This document shows positions 36,042 to 46,300 of a DNA stretch of 64,000 nucleotides, one piece after another. The position numbers were made by a program, and so were the translations under genes. This stretch comes from an uncultured Porphyromonadaceae bacterium (GTDB lineage: Bacteria > Bacteroidota > Bacteroidia > Bacteroidales > Muribaculaceae), in the NCBI GenBank assembly GCA_947427285.1, contig CANEHE010000001.1, positions 1 through 64,000 of the forward strand, in the 5' to 3' direction. The notes below the pieces were generated by a model that searched no databases, was not told the DNA's origin, and was given only the letters and a program-made list of their open reading frames with translations. Positions within the stretch are counted from its first letter, which is position 1. Each line of letters opens with the position of its first letter.

Positions 36042-36074
36042 CAGCGTGTCTGAGGTATTTCCCCAGACACGCTG
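36042..36074 (-). terminator. Stem-loop between the MFS and asparaginase genes
   Basis: CAGCGTGTCTG (36042-36052) and CAGACACGCTG (36064-36074) form an 11-base stem. No U-run follows on the - strand, so it may be an attenuator or an mRNA-processing site. Confidence 0.5.
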
Positions 36075-36080
36075 GATTGG

Positions 36081-37430
36081 TTATTCATAATACTGTTTGT
36101 GTATGCCGAAGGTGAAACCGTTCCGACGGAATACCAGGCAGAGGAATACTATCGCGCAGAGTGCGAGGTCGAATACAAACGGGAAGAGGTTGTAGAAACC
36201 ATCTGTCGGATGTATGCCGAAGAGTGAGCGGACGAAGTCGGTGATGAACGGGCAGACAACGATTGCCACATAGTTGACCGCGAGGATTATCGCCAGTGCC
36301 ATTGTGGAACGGTTCTGGGTGGTGCACATCTCGGTGGCCTTGTCATAGATGATAGGCTGACATGTGCCGTCTGTGATGCCAAGCAGGGCCGAAGCCACAC
36401 AGAATACCCACATTTCTCTGGAAAACCAGAAGAGGATGAATCCGAGAGCCAGAAGAACAATCGAGATAATATATGTCCAGCCTTTCAAGGCCTTAAGAAT
36501 TGGAGTTACAATTAGGCCGACCACAAACATCGAGAAGAAGAAAATGGCTGTGACGGTGCCGACCTGCTGGGTGCTCATTCCGTAGTCTGCCATCAGATAT
36601 GGCACGTAGTAGGATATGGCTTCGGTGACGAATACCCAGAAAAAATATGTGGCGCAGAGCGATACAGAACGGCCTACATAGAAACCGCCTTTTACTTCCT
36701 GTCCTTTGGTGGAGAATCCGTCGCTGTCCACAGCCGGGAAAGTGGCTGCGGCTGCTTTGTGTGTCACAGGAGCTGGTGCAGCCATGACAGCTTTTGCCTT
36801 GGCCTCGTTATGAGATGTCTGGGATGCTTCTGTCCCGCTTTCCGAATAAAGATCGGCTTTCGGGAGTTTGCTCATGAACGGCATCAGGATAAGCGATACG
36901 ACCGGGATCAGATATACCAGAAACGGAAGGGTAGTGTTGATGGCAGCCAGCCAGCCTACTACATACGTGGCGACAACCACAGCAAGGTTTCCGATGGCCG
37001 AAATGATACCCATCTGTTTCATACGGTATTTACCGACGAATACATCGGCGATAAGACCGGTAGAGAAGGGAAGAAGAAGTCCGCAGCCCACACCGAGCAG
37101 ACAACTTATGAGCAGCAGCCCGAGCAGCGACTTGTCGAAGATGAAATACAGTACGCCTGCCGCAAGATAGATGATCAGACCCCAGACGATGATCGCTATC
37201 TTATGGTTAGACCGCGAAAGTTTGCCCGACAGCAACACGAAGGGGATGATGAGCAGGTTCGGAAGAATAGTGACGAGCTGCGCCATGATCTGCGAGGCGT
37301 GGAATGCCGTCTGCAGTTTGGTGAGCATAGGTGTGATGGCCAGGCCAGGAAGGTCGACCGAGAGGGATAGCGACCATATCGCTATTACTGCCAACAGATT
37401 GACAGCCCCTTTTCCTGTTTTGATCTGCAT
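36081..37430 (-). CDS. MFS transporter
   Basis: The 449-residue protein has about 12 membrane helices, arranged as two bundles of six with a long, charged cytoplasmic loop (about 195-255, Ala-rich, TSHNEAKAKAVMAAPAPVTH). The first bundle has the MFS loop-2 type pattern GKLSRSNHKIAIIVWGLII. I cannot predict the substrate from the sequence; lying between a glutaminase and an asparaginase, it might move an amino acid such as glutamine, asparagine or their products, but this is context only. The gaps on both sides are 60-80 bases. Confidence 0.85.
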   Translation of the reverse strand: MQIKTGKGAVNLLAVIAIWSLSLSVDLPGLAITPMLTKLQTAFHASQIMAQLVTILPNLLIIPFVLLSGKLSRSNHKIAIIVWGLIIYLAAGVLYFIFDKSLLGLLLISCLLGVGCGLLLPFSTGLIADVFVGKYRMKQMGIISAIGNLAVVVATYVVGWLAAINTTLPFLVYLIPVVSLILMPFMSKLPKADLYSESGTEASQTSHNEAKAKAVMAAPAPVTHKAAAATFPAVDSDGFSTKGQEVKGGFYVGRSVSLCATYFFWVFVTEAISYYVPYLMADYGMSTQQVGTVTAIFFFSMFVVGLIVTPILKALKGWTYIISIVLLALGFILFWFSREMWVFCVASALLGITDGTCQPIIYDKATEMCTTQNRSTMALAIILAVNYVAIVVCPFITDFVRSLFGIHPTDGFYNLFPFVFDLALCAIVFLCLVFRRNGFTFGIHKQYYE

Positions 37431-37509
37431 GATTAGAAATTCTTGAGTGGAAGTTTCAGAAAATTATCTCATACGGCACCCGGAAAGAGTGTGCCGTTAT
37501 ATTTGTCTG

Positions 37510-38475
37510 TCAGTCGGCTATCTCGATCTGATCACCGTTGAACACACCCAGTCCGAGTTTGTTCATCACGGCTTTGACCGCGGCCTGTGCCTTGACGGAG
37601 TTGCCTGCCTCGTCAAGCGGTGGAGCGAACGCGGCGATACCGAACACACCGGGAAGCACGCCCAATACACCGCCTCCCACACCACTCTTGGCGGGAATGC
37701 CGGAAGTATACAGCCAGTCGCCCGTGTGCTGGTAGAATCCCACCGATGATATCAGAGTAGTGATCTTCGGTGCGAGTTCCTCCGCGAAAATCTGTTTTTT
37801 GCTCACCGGATTGAATCCTTTGTTGGCGATTGTCGCAGCGCATATCGACAATTGTGAGGCTGTGATTCCTACAGAGCACTGACGGGTGTAGAGATCCAGA
37901 CTCATGTCAGGGTCATCGTAGATCCGGTTATAGTTCTTGAGAAGCCATGCGATTGCCCGGTTGTTGAAGTTTGTGGCACTCTCGCTCTTGTAGAGCTCAT
38001 CCAGTACAGGAGCGGGAGAAGCGCAGAGATCGGAGATGTTGTCAATGATTTTCTTCCATTTGGCGTCCGAATCGCCTTGCGGAGTCACCATTGAGCAGGC
38101 AGAGATGGCACCCGCGTTGACGAGCGGGGTTGAAGGATGGTCATTCTCCAGCAGAATGGCGAAGATGGAGTTGAAAGGAAGACCGGTGGCATCGGCACCG
38201 ATCTTCTGCAATACACCCTCGGCACCGTATTCCTTGAGAATAAGGATAGCGGTCAGCACTTTCGATACGGACTCGATGCCGAATTTGTACTCTGTGTCGC
38301 CGAGGTTGAACTGTTCGCCGTCTGGCAGCGTCAGGCTGAGTCCGAACAGGTCTGGATCGATGTTTGCCAGGAAAGGGATATAGTTGGCATTTTTGCCCCC
38401 TTTGAGATTTTTTACCTTTGAGAAGGCCTCCTCCACGGCGGTCTTCACCTGGGCTTTTGTAAGTGTTTTTTTCAT
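37510..38475 (-). CDS. glsA: Glutaminase A
   Basis: Serine-dependent glutaminase that makes glutamate and ammonia. Typical motifs: SVSKVLTAILILKEYG (S-x-x-K nucleophile region), NAGAISACSMVTPQGDSD, ATNFNNRAIAWLLKNYNRIY, MLDLYTRQCSVGIT-type sequence (MSLDLYTRQCSVGITASQ) and SGVGGGVLGVLPGVFGIAAF. The length (321) is normal. First gene of the leftward trio. In enteric bacteria this enzyme contributes to acid resistance by ammonia release; whether it does so here is inference. Confidence 0.97.
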   Translation of the reverse strand: MKKTLTKAQVKTAVEEAFSKVKNLKGGKNANYIPFLANIDPDLFGLSLTLPDGEQFNLGDTEYKFGIESVSKVLTAILILKEYGAEGVLQKIGADATGLPFNSIFAILLENDHPSTPLVNAGAISACSMVTPQGDSDAKWKKIIDNISDLCASPAPVLDELYKSESATNFNNRAIAWLLKNYNRIYDDPDMSLDLYTRQCSVGITASQLSICAATIANKGFNPVSKKQIFAEELAPKITTLISSVGFYQHTGDWLYTSGIPAKSGVGGGVLGVLPGVFGIAAFAPPLDEAGNSVKAQAAVKAVMNKLGLGVFNGDQIEIAD

Positions 38476-38634
38476 AGTAGGTGTGATTAAGTACGCAAAT
38501 CTGACATGAATCTGGAAAAATCAGGCTGCTTGTCAGACTATTTTATAAATCTATAACAGATAAATCTGAAAATGGATGGCACAGATTGAAAAATTAACAC
38601 TTGATTTTCAGAACTGTAATTGAAAATAAATTCG

Positions 38635-38642
38635 TACCTTTG
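38635..38642 (+). promoter_or_regulatory. -7 promoter box for the sigma/barrel fusion gene
   Basis: TACCTTTG matches TAnnTTTG. No clear TTTG lies 19-21 bases upstream, as may be expected for a gene under special control. The leader to the start codon is 90 bases. Confidence 0.5.
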
Positions 38643-38732
38643 TGTTGAACGGCCTCTAAGTGAAATTTTTCGTTTTTCCGATGCAGTATTCAGAGCAGTC
38701 GTGCCTCTAATATCAATGTAGACAAAACCATC

Positions 38733-40319
38733 ATGACGGAACAGGAACAGATCTGGCACAATTGTGTCGCCGGCGACCGTGAGGCCATGTCGGTTCTATA
38801 CCGACGTTACGCACCCTCGTTGCGGCGACTGGCCGAGGGTATCGTTTCCGATTCCGAACTTGCGGCCGATGTGGTCCACGATGGGTTTGTGATCATTCTT
38901 ACTTCTCTTTCATCCCTGCGTGATCCTTCGCGGTTGGAACCCTGGATGAAGACTGTAGTCCGCCGTCTGGCGTTGAGACAGCAATCTGCGGCGACTCGCT
39001 TCCGGTACGTGGAACTCGACGATTCCTTTCCTGATCAGTCAACGGATGCCAACGACCGTGTGCCGGATATGTCGTGGGAGGAGTTGTCCGGGATAATCGA
39101 CGCGCTTCCCAAAGGATATCGCGATGTGTTCCGGTTGTCGATGCTTGATGGTCTGTCGCATGAGGAGATAGGCAATCTGCTTGGCATCTCTCCCAAGACG
39201 TCATCCTCACAGCTTTACAGAGCCCGCACTCTTCTCCGTCGCCTTATCACTGACCGGAGAATGAATATGCTGATTCTTGGGGGTGCACTGGTTTTTGTAG
39301 GCGGATGGCTTTGGAGGACTTTCTATATGTCACAGCCCACTGCGACATCCAGAGGAGAAATTGCAGGCGGCGAGTCTTCCTCTTCTGTACGGCAGAGGAT
39401 TGACACAGAAGCCGGTAACAGACAACAATCCTACCCCCCCAATTTGGCTGTTTCCGTCAATAGACACCCAATAGAGGAGTCAGATTCTGGTCGCACTCAA
39501 TCCTTGCCGAAGGATTCTATTCCGGAGAGAAAAGGGGAGGAAGGTGTGGATTCCATCACCTCTATGCCGTTGCCTGACCGACCGGACGTGCCGCTTGTGG
39601 CAGAGGACAGACATGATGGTTCCCATACGGAAACGCCGATACTGTTACCGCCACGTCCGTCCGCATCCGGATGGAGTATCGGAGCAAACTATGAAGGAGC
39701 TTATGGTGCCGATGATCAGGGACGCCGTTTGGATTTCTTTGTGAGGGAAAGTGATATTAGCGAGAATATTCCTGATACTGTTTATTATGACATCAACGAC
39801 GAAGTGCGTCACCATATTCCATTCGTGGCCGGATTGTCGTTCAGTTTCCGGTTTGATTCCCGTTGGAGTGTGGAGACAGGTATTCGTTATACTCGATTAC
39901 GCAGCGACTCTGTTTCAACATGCAGATATTGGAACCGCACATCGCGCCAGACCATCCATTACATCGGCATACCGGTGAAGGTTCGCTACCGGCTTTTCAC
40001 CGCAGGCGGATTCAGCGCATACTGTCAGGCCGGTTTCGGTGTTGACTTCCCGCTGAAAGGGAAGCGCAAGGGTGTGACAGTGGAAACACCTGAAAATGAG
40101 AACCCGACTCGCACCGAATGGCAGATACCTCTTCATGCCCCCGTGCAGTGGTCGGTAGAGGCTGGTATCGGACTTGAATACAGGTTTGCTCCTCATGTAA
40201 GCATCTTCGCCGAACCGTCGTTCCGTTACTGGCTCAATCCCGGCGGAGATGTGGTGACAGTGCGACAGGAATCGCCTGCATCCTTCACCATCCCCCTCGG
40301 CATCCGCTTCAGCTGGTAA
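38733..40319 (+). CDS. ECF sigma factor fused to a membrane helix and an outer-membrane beta-barrel
   Basis: A single 528-residue frame. Residues 1-90 carry sigma region 2 (DREAMSVLYRRYAPSLRRLA, then VVHDGFVIILTSL); residues 118-172 carry region 4 (ALPKGYRDVFRLSMLDGLSH, then EEIGNLLGISPKTSSSQLYR). A membrane helix follows at 178-198 (NMLILGGALVFVGGWLWRTF), then a Pro/Ser/Asp-rich linker (200-310). Residues about 312-528 are alternating beta strands (WSIGANYEGAYG, FVAGLSFSFRFDSRWSVETG) ending in the aromatic GIRFSW, as in PorT-like barrels. A sigma factor tied to a barrel would span the envelope; this is inferred from the order of parts. A C7 run (39434-39440) lies in the linker. Confidence 0.85.
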   Translation: MTEQEQIWHNCVAGDREAMSVLYRRYAPSLRRLAEGIVSDSELAADVVHDGFVIILTSLSSLRDPSRLEPWMKTVVRRLALRQQSAATRFRYVELDDSFPDQSTDANDRVPDMSWEELSGIIDALPKGYRDVFRLSMLDGLSHEEIGNLLGISPKTSSSQLYRARTLLRRLITDRRMNMLILGGALVFVGGWLWRTFYMSQPTATSRGEIAGGESSSSVRQRIDTEAGNRQQSYPPNLAVSVNRHPIEESDSGRTQSLPKDSIPERKGEEGVDSITSMPLPDRPDVPLVAEDRHDGSHTETPILLPPRPSASGWSIGANYEGAYGADDQGRRLDFFVRESDISENIPDTVYYDINDEVRHHIPFVAGLSFSFRFDSRWSVETGIRYTRLRSDSVSTCRYWNRTSRQTIHYIGIPVKVRYRLFTAGGFSAYCQAGFGVDFPLKGKRKGVTVETPENENPTRTEWQIPLHAPVQWSVEAGIGLEYRFAPHVSIFAEPSFRYWLNPGGDVVTVRQESPASFTIPLGIRFSW

Positions 40320-40326
40320 AATGAAA

Positions 40327-40362
40327 AAGGGACGGTCTCTGAGTTGGAAACCGTCCCTTGTT
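40327..40362. terminator. Two-way terminator between the fusion gene and the GLUG gene
   Basis: AAGGGACGGT (40327-40336) and ACCGTCCCTT (40350-40359) form a 10-base stem, with A's on the left and TTGTTAT to the right. The converging genes on both sides support a shared terminator. Confidence 0.85.
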
Positions 40363-40383
40363 ATTAGATGTCGTTGTTATCTT

Positions 40384-43300
40384 TTATCTGGCAGGGTGAA
40401 TTACTTTTTCCGCTACTCTTCGTCCATCGGAAAATACCATTACCTTTATGCATACTCCCGAGATGGCGGATGCCAGACGTTGGCCGTCGGTTGAATACCA
40501 TTCGATGGCTACCGGTTCGACGTCTGTGTTGACTGATTCGACGCCATCGTTGGCTGCTTCTACTTTTAATGCGAACACTCTTTCCACATCCCCCTTTCGT
40601 GCTGTGAGAGTATAGGTCTGTCCGGCTTTGAGTCCACTCCATCTGACTTCGTTACCTTCAATTGTGAAATCAGAGGAGTTCCATTCCACACCTTCATGAG
40701 CGATAATACGGAATCTGTCGCGGACGTTGTGACGGGTGGCATTCTCTTCCAATGCGAGTGCCGAACTGAATACAATGGCAGCATCTGTTTTGGCAAGAGC
40801 TTCCAACATGGGATATGTCCCGGCGACAGGCTGGATGAAACCATCACCAAGCATACCTGCTGTGAATGATGCGGTGGCGAGAGGTGTCGCGACACTGTCT
40901 GATGCGAATGCCACAGCTGAACCCTGTTGACGATCAAAATATAGATTGCTGAATGAGGTGTAGGGAAGTGTGGATTCGTTGGCTCCGATTATATGACCGC
41001 AAAGACCGGTGTTTCCAGGATCAGCGTATTCCACTGTCCCGATGCTGTAGGAATTGCTGATACAGGTCCCCATATTCAGTCCGGACAGGGAGGAGTCGGA
41101 TCCCTTCACAGCCAGACCTACGATTCCTCCTACAGTCTTGTAACCGCGCAGATCACTTACGTTGATGGCATTATTGATTTTGATGTTGCCGCCGCCGAGG
41201 ATGCCTCCCACATTGAATGCCGTCTTCACATCAGTGCCTTCGGATAAGACTTTGCCGAAATTTGCAGCATTGGATATGGCGGCTGTGATTGTAGTGGCGG
41301 TGTTGGTCACACCTGCGATTCCTCCCAGAGAGTATCTGCGTGCCTTTACCGTTCCGGTGTTGAGACATGTGTCGACTTTTCCGAGAAGGCATCCGGCTAT
41401 GCCGCCGACATAGATGTCGCCATAGATGTCGCCATGATTCATTACATCGAAAAGTCTGGTATAGGCTTTTGCCTCTCCGGTTATTCCTCCGCAGTATTCC
41501 TCTCCGGATGTCACTTTACCGTAGTTGACTGACTTCCGGATGAAATTCATTGATGTGGAATCGGTACCTGCTGTCAGATAGCCGACAATCCCTCCGGCAT
41601 GGGTCGTAGCCGCTTTCACATCGCCACTATTCACGCATGCCACCACATGAGAGTTGCCGCGATAGTTACAGCCGAGAATCCCTCCGGCATACATCTTCGA
41701 CGACTCTACGACTCCGATGTTTTTACTGTTTGAGATGGTTCCGGAACTGAACAGGAAGCCGACGATTCCGCCTGCCATGCCCTTGTCGGCGATCACAGTG
41801 CCTTCGTTGTGGCAGCTGTCCACTCTCAGATCGTAGGTGTGATAGCCGACAATGCCTCCGGCATAGGTGTCATGAGCATGTATTGACCCTTTGTTGAGGC
41901 AATTTATCACGTCTACACGTCCAGATCCTATTATTCCTCCCGCACTGCGTTCTCCAGATACAACGGATCCATGATTGCGACAATCCCGGATCAGACCTCC
42001 GATGTCGCTTCCGTTGCCTCCGGCTATGCCTCCGGCCTGACCTGAAACAGCGTTGACGGCACCGAAATTCTCACATTTCTGGAAACGTCCGCCTGAGATC
42101 ACATATCCGCCTATTCCACCTGCATAGGTATTTGTGGCACTTACTTTCGAGCGGTTTGTACATCCCTCTATAAGGCCTGCGTTCTGTCCGGCGAAGGCTC
42201 CGGTGTTTGAGAATCCTGCGATTCGGCTTTTTTCCCCGATCGTAAGATTGGTGATTCTGCCGTCTTCGCCAAGAATTCCGACGATACCGACATTGGTACC
42301 TTGAGCTGAAACGGTGGTGCGGAGAATGGATATATTGTCGAAAGTCTTGCCGTTCCCGTCGATACAACCCTGGAAGCGGAGCACTCCGGTCTGGGCCACT
42401 GTCTTGAAAGTCTCTCCCGAAAAGTCGAGGTCGGACATTACACGGAAATTCTCGTCACGAAGATCCAGCCCGTGGATATTGGAGAAATCGGCGATGGTGT
42501 TCCAGTCCGCAGTGGTCTCGATAAGCCAAGGATTGTCGGTAGAGCCGTCTCCTTTTTCCAGGATGCCGGTGGAGGCAAGGATCGGAATCTCTTTTATCCG
42601 TCCTGTGTCGGAGATAATCAGCGTATCGGTCAGAACTCCTTTTCTGGTGCCGGTTCCCAATACTTCGCTGGAGAGAACCAGATCTCCTTTCCGAAGCGAT
42701 GTGACGGAATTTTCTGTTGCAGACACACGTGCCTCACGACGCATATAGAATCTGGAGTCGTCGCGTCCGTCTGTACTGAATGTTACGAAGTTCCGGGCAT
42801 TGAAAAGGGCTTCGGCAGAGGACGCGAAGTTTTTCAGCACCGGATAGCGGCCTTTTTCAGCACTCCACACTTCCGGAGAGAAACCTTCAGGCAGAGATCC
42901 GTCAGTAAGGCGTGATGTGGTCAGTCCTGTGACTCCTTTCTGTGAAGAGTGCGCGCCCGCTGTCGTGGCTGAGAGTTGCAGGTCATAATATATATTGGAA
43001 AGGGTGTCTGTTGTGTTGCCTTGCGAACCCATTATGGCTCCGTGGGCGGAAGCGTCATCCGGGTCCATGCAGATACCGGTTACGAGCGATGTGATGATTT
43101 TTCCTGTCTCGCGGTTTTCTCCTATCAGTCCGGCAGCCATCTTGGGTGCGTCTACTTTTCCCGCACCGAGGCAGTCGGCCACAGTCCCGGCGTTGTACCC
43201 GGCCACACCGCCCACACTGCCCATTAGATTGCGGCCAGGTGAAAGGGCTGAGATGACATCGTTGAGTATCGTTCCGTCGTTCTGACATCTTTCGATCATT

Positions 43301-46300
43301 CCGAGATTGGCACCGGCGATTCCACCGGCTGTCTGACGTCCGCAGCGTATCTCCCCGTTGTTCTGGCTGTCGAGGATCACGCCGGTCTGGCTGTTGAAGG
43401 CGACAAGTCCGCCGACCTCGTTATATAGACCTGTGACGGAGGCATTGTTGCGGCAGTTGATTATTGTGCCGTTGTTCTGACTGACAAGTGCGGCTACATG
43501 CGATCCCGCGATGACCGAACACGAGGCATCCATTGTGAGATTTTTGATCACAGCTTCCGGACCGGTATAGAGAAAGAATCCGGCCATAAGTGAGGAGGCA
43601 CCGGAGACGGTAGGTTTCATTCCGTCGAGTTTCGCCCGGTCCACAATCCAGTTGCGGATGCAGTGGCCGTTTCCGTCGAAAGTACCGTTGAATGCTCCGT
43701 CGGCTCCTTGCGAGGAAAGACCGATGAAACCTGTGTCGCCACCCATATCGATGTCGGTGCCAAGACGGAAATATACACCGGTGTAGCGCATGGCCTGGAG
43801 GTCTACAGCATTGCGGAACGCCATCAGATCATCGCGTGTCCTGATGATATATGGTGATTCTTCGGTTCCGAGTCCTTCAAATTCGATAGGGGCGATCTTG
43901 AGCATGGCCAGTTTATAGTTGTCGGTTCCCTTGAAGGCTACCAATGTGTCGGTGGTTGCAGAAGTGGCGGTGATGCGGGCTATGCCGTTTTCAATTGCAA
44001 GTCCGTGGCCCTGTTTGGAATATTTCCCTCCTGTGTATAGGAGCCATTCAATTTTGTCGGGGGAGGATAGGGTGAAATTGTTTTTGACGGCTCCCACGTC
44101 GTCTCCGTCTGCAAGGAAGAAGGGTGACGAAGCCAGAAGACCGGCATCGGTGGTGGCGAAAGTTTTGAGAGCCGGGTAGTGTCCGGCTTCAAATACCCAT
44201 ATTTCCGGATTGAGGGACCCGACAGCCTCTCCGGACGCGAGTCGGGCGGTGGCCATTCCTCCTGTCTCACTACGCCGTGAGGAAGTCTGTGAGTCAAAGA
44301 TAAGGCCTGAAATCTGAGCGTAGTCGAGGATTGTCTCTCCGGTGAATTCGTTGCGGAGCATTGAGTTGGGACATACAATGGTCCCGGTCAGGAGTGAATT
44401 GAGCACTTTGGGTTCGTCTGTACCTGAACCTACGCGCTTGGTCATCTTGCCTACCATTCCGGCAGTGGTCTTCGCATCGGGCGATTCAAGCCAGCCGCTC
44501 ACCAGGCAGTCGGTAATTGTGGCTGCGGAAAGCATTCCGGCAATACCGCCGATGACAGTTGTGTTGCTGGAGACGGATGCCGACTGTATAGTGCCGCTGT
44601 TCCAGCATCCGCGCATTGTGCCGCGTTGGAAATATCCGGCGATTCCACCTATCGTCCCGGAGCCGAATCTGTCGGATATTGAGCCTGCGAAATGGCAGTT
44701 TTCCACCCTGACGGTGTCGCCTGCGTTGGAGCCTGCGATTCCACCTACGATGGCGGATTTCTTGTTGAGCACAATATCGGCGCGGCTTACACAGTCGAGG
44801 ATGTCCCCGTTTGACAGGCCTATGATGCCTCCCGAGAAGTTGCCTCCATTGACGGTGCCGCTGAAACTGCATCCTTTTACTCGTCCGGAGGCATTGCCGG
44901 CCACTCCGCCTACATTGGCCGAACCCAGCGAGACATTGCCGTTGCGGACTGTCACGTTCTCGATAAGCCCTTTCGACTGCCCGACCGCTGAACCGACGTT
45001 GGTCTTTGTGCTGCTTACGGTCGGCGATTCAAGGATCAGATTGCGTATGCAGCCGTTGGCTTCCACTATGCCGAAGAGTCCGGCTGTGGCGTCATCACGC
45101 CGGTTTACAGTGAGATTGAATATCGTATGGCCGCCTCCGTCGTATGTGCCGTTGAATGTCGAGGCCGTCGCATAGCCGATAGGCTCAAAGTTAGGCACAG
45201 CTGCCATGTCTATGTCGGCTGTCTGCAGGAAATGTTTTCCGGTAAGAGCTTTTTTGGAGACAGTATATTTCCCGCTGTAGTTTACTGCCGATCCAAGAGT
45301 CTGCAAGTCACGGGCGGTTTCGATCAGAAATGGATTTTCGGCTGTACCCTCTCCTTTCAGTGAGAGTGCCGACGAGAAGGGCACGAACTCATCCGGAACG
45401 GTGATGACTGTCTTGTCAAGGAGCTCATAGACTGATTTCAGGGTAGTGGAAGATGCCACCGCCCATTTTTCCAGTTCGATACTATTCCCTTTCCATGTTC
45501 CGGGAATGCCTGTTGTCACAAGTTTATATGATTCCGGCGATACATAGTTTGTGACGGCATAGTTGTAGAAATTTGTCAGGGCTCCTGTTGACGACTGTCC
45601 TTGTGCCACTTGTCCGCGGAGAGCTTTCACATTGCCTGCAGAGTCTACAGTGAGCACTATGTCGGCTCCGTAGTTGTAGAAATTCTTGATGAGGATCTTG
45701 TTGTCGTTCTCTCTTATGAAGACCACGGGATAGTTTCTTGTGGTATCTTTTGTAAGGGAACGGTCGGTCATCGAGGCTTTTGCTGCCCACAGCACTTCCT
45801 TGTGATGTATGCTGGCATAGCCGCGGTGGTCTCCCTCAACGATGAATGCACCCCAGTTGCCGGTGGTCACAGAGCCGTCTGGTTGCAGGGTGAACTCCAG
45901 ATTGCGGTCAGGATAATAGGCTTTCTTGGCGATGTCTGCCACGTAGAGTATGAAATCTCCATATTCAGGATCATTGAAGAGTTTCTGCGGAGCGATCGAA
46001 ATCACGCCTCTGGCCGGATCGAGTGTGCCGTTGACGGTAGTGCCCAGGTTCATCAGATTGGTGATAGTGACGTTGTTTCCCTCAGTCTGTTCGATGTCGA
46101 GCCAGTAACGTTGGGCTACATTGGCGGTAGTATACCCTAATGCCATATATTTCCCTACCATCTTCCCGATGGTTGTCGTCACTTTTTGAGCCGGAGCCTT
46201 TTGTTTTGCTCCAGCATTCATGACAGCATGGAAATCCTGTAGCTCCGGAGGTTCTGGAGGAGCCGTTTCACTCAGCAGACTCTGGCTCATTAGAGGCAGA

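Noticed and set aside
44342-45175. Long + strand frame opposite the GLUG gene (277 residues)
   Set aside because: It is a shadow frame over repeated, biased coding sequence; composition is Pro/Ser/Thr-rich, with no start signal.
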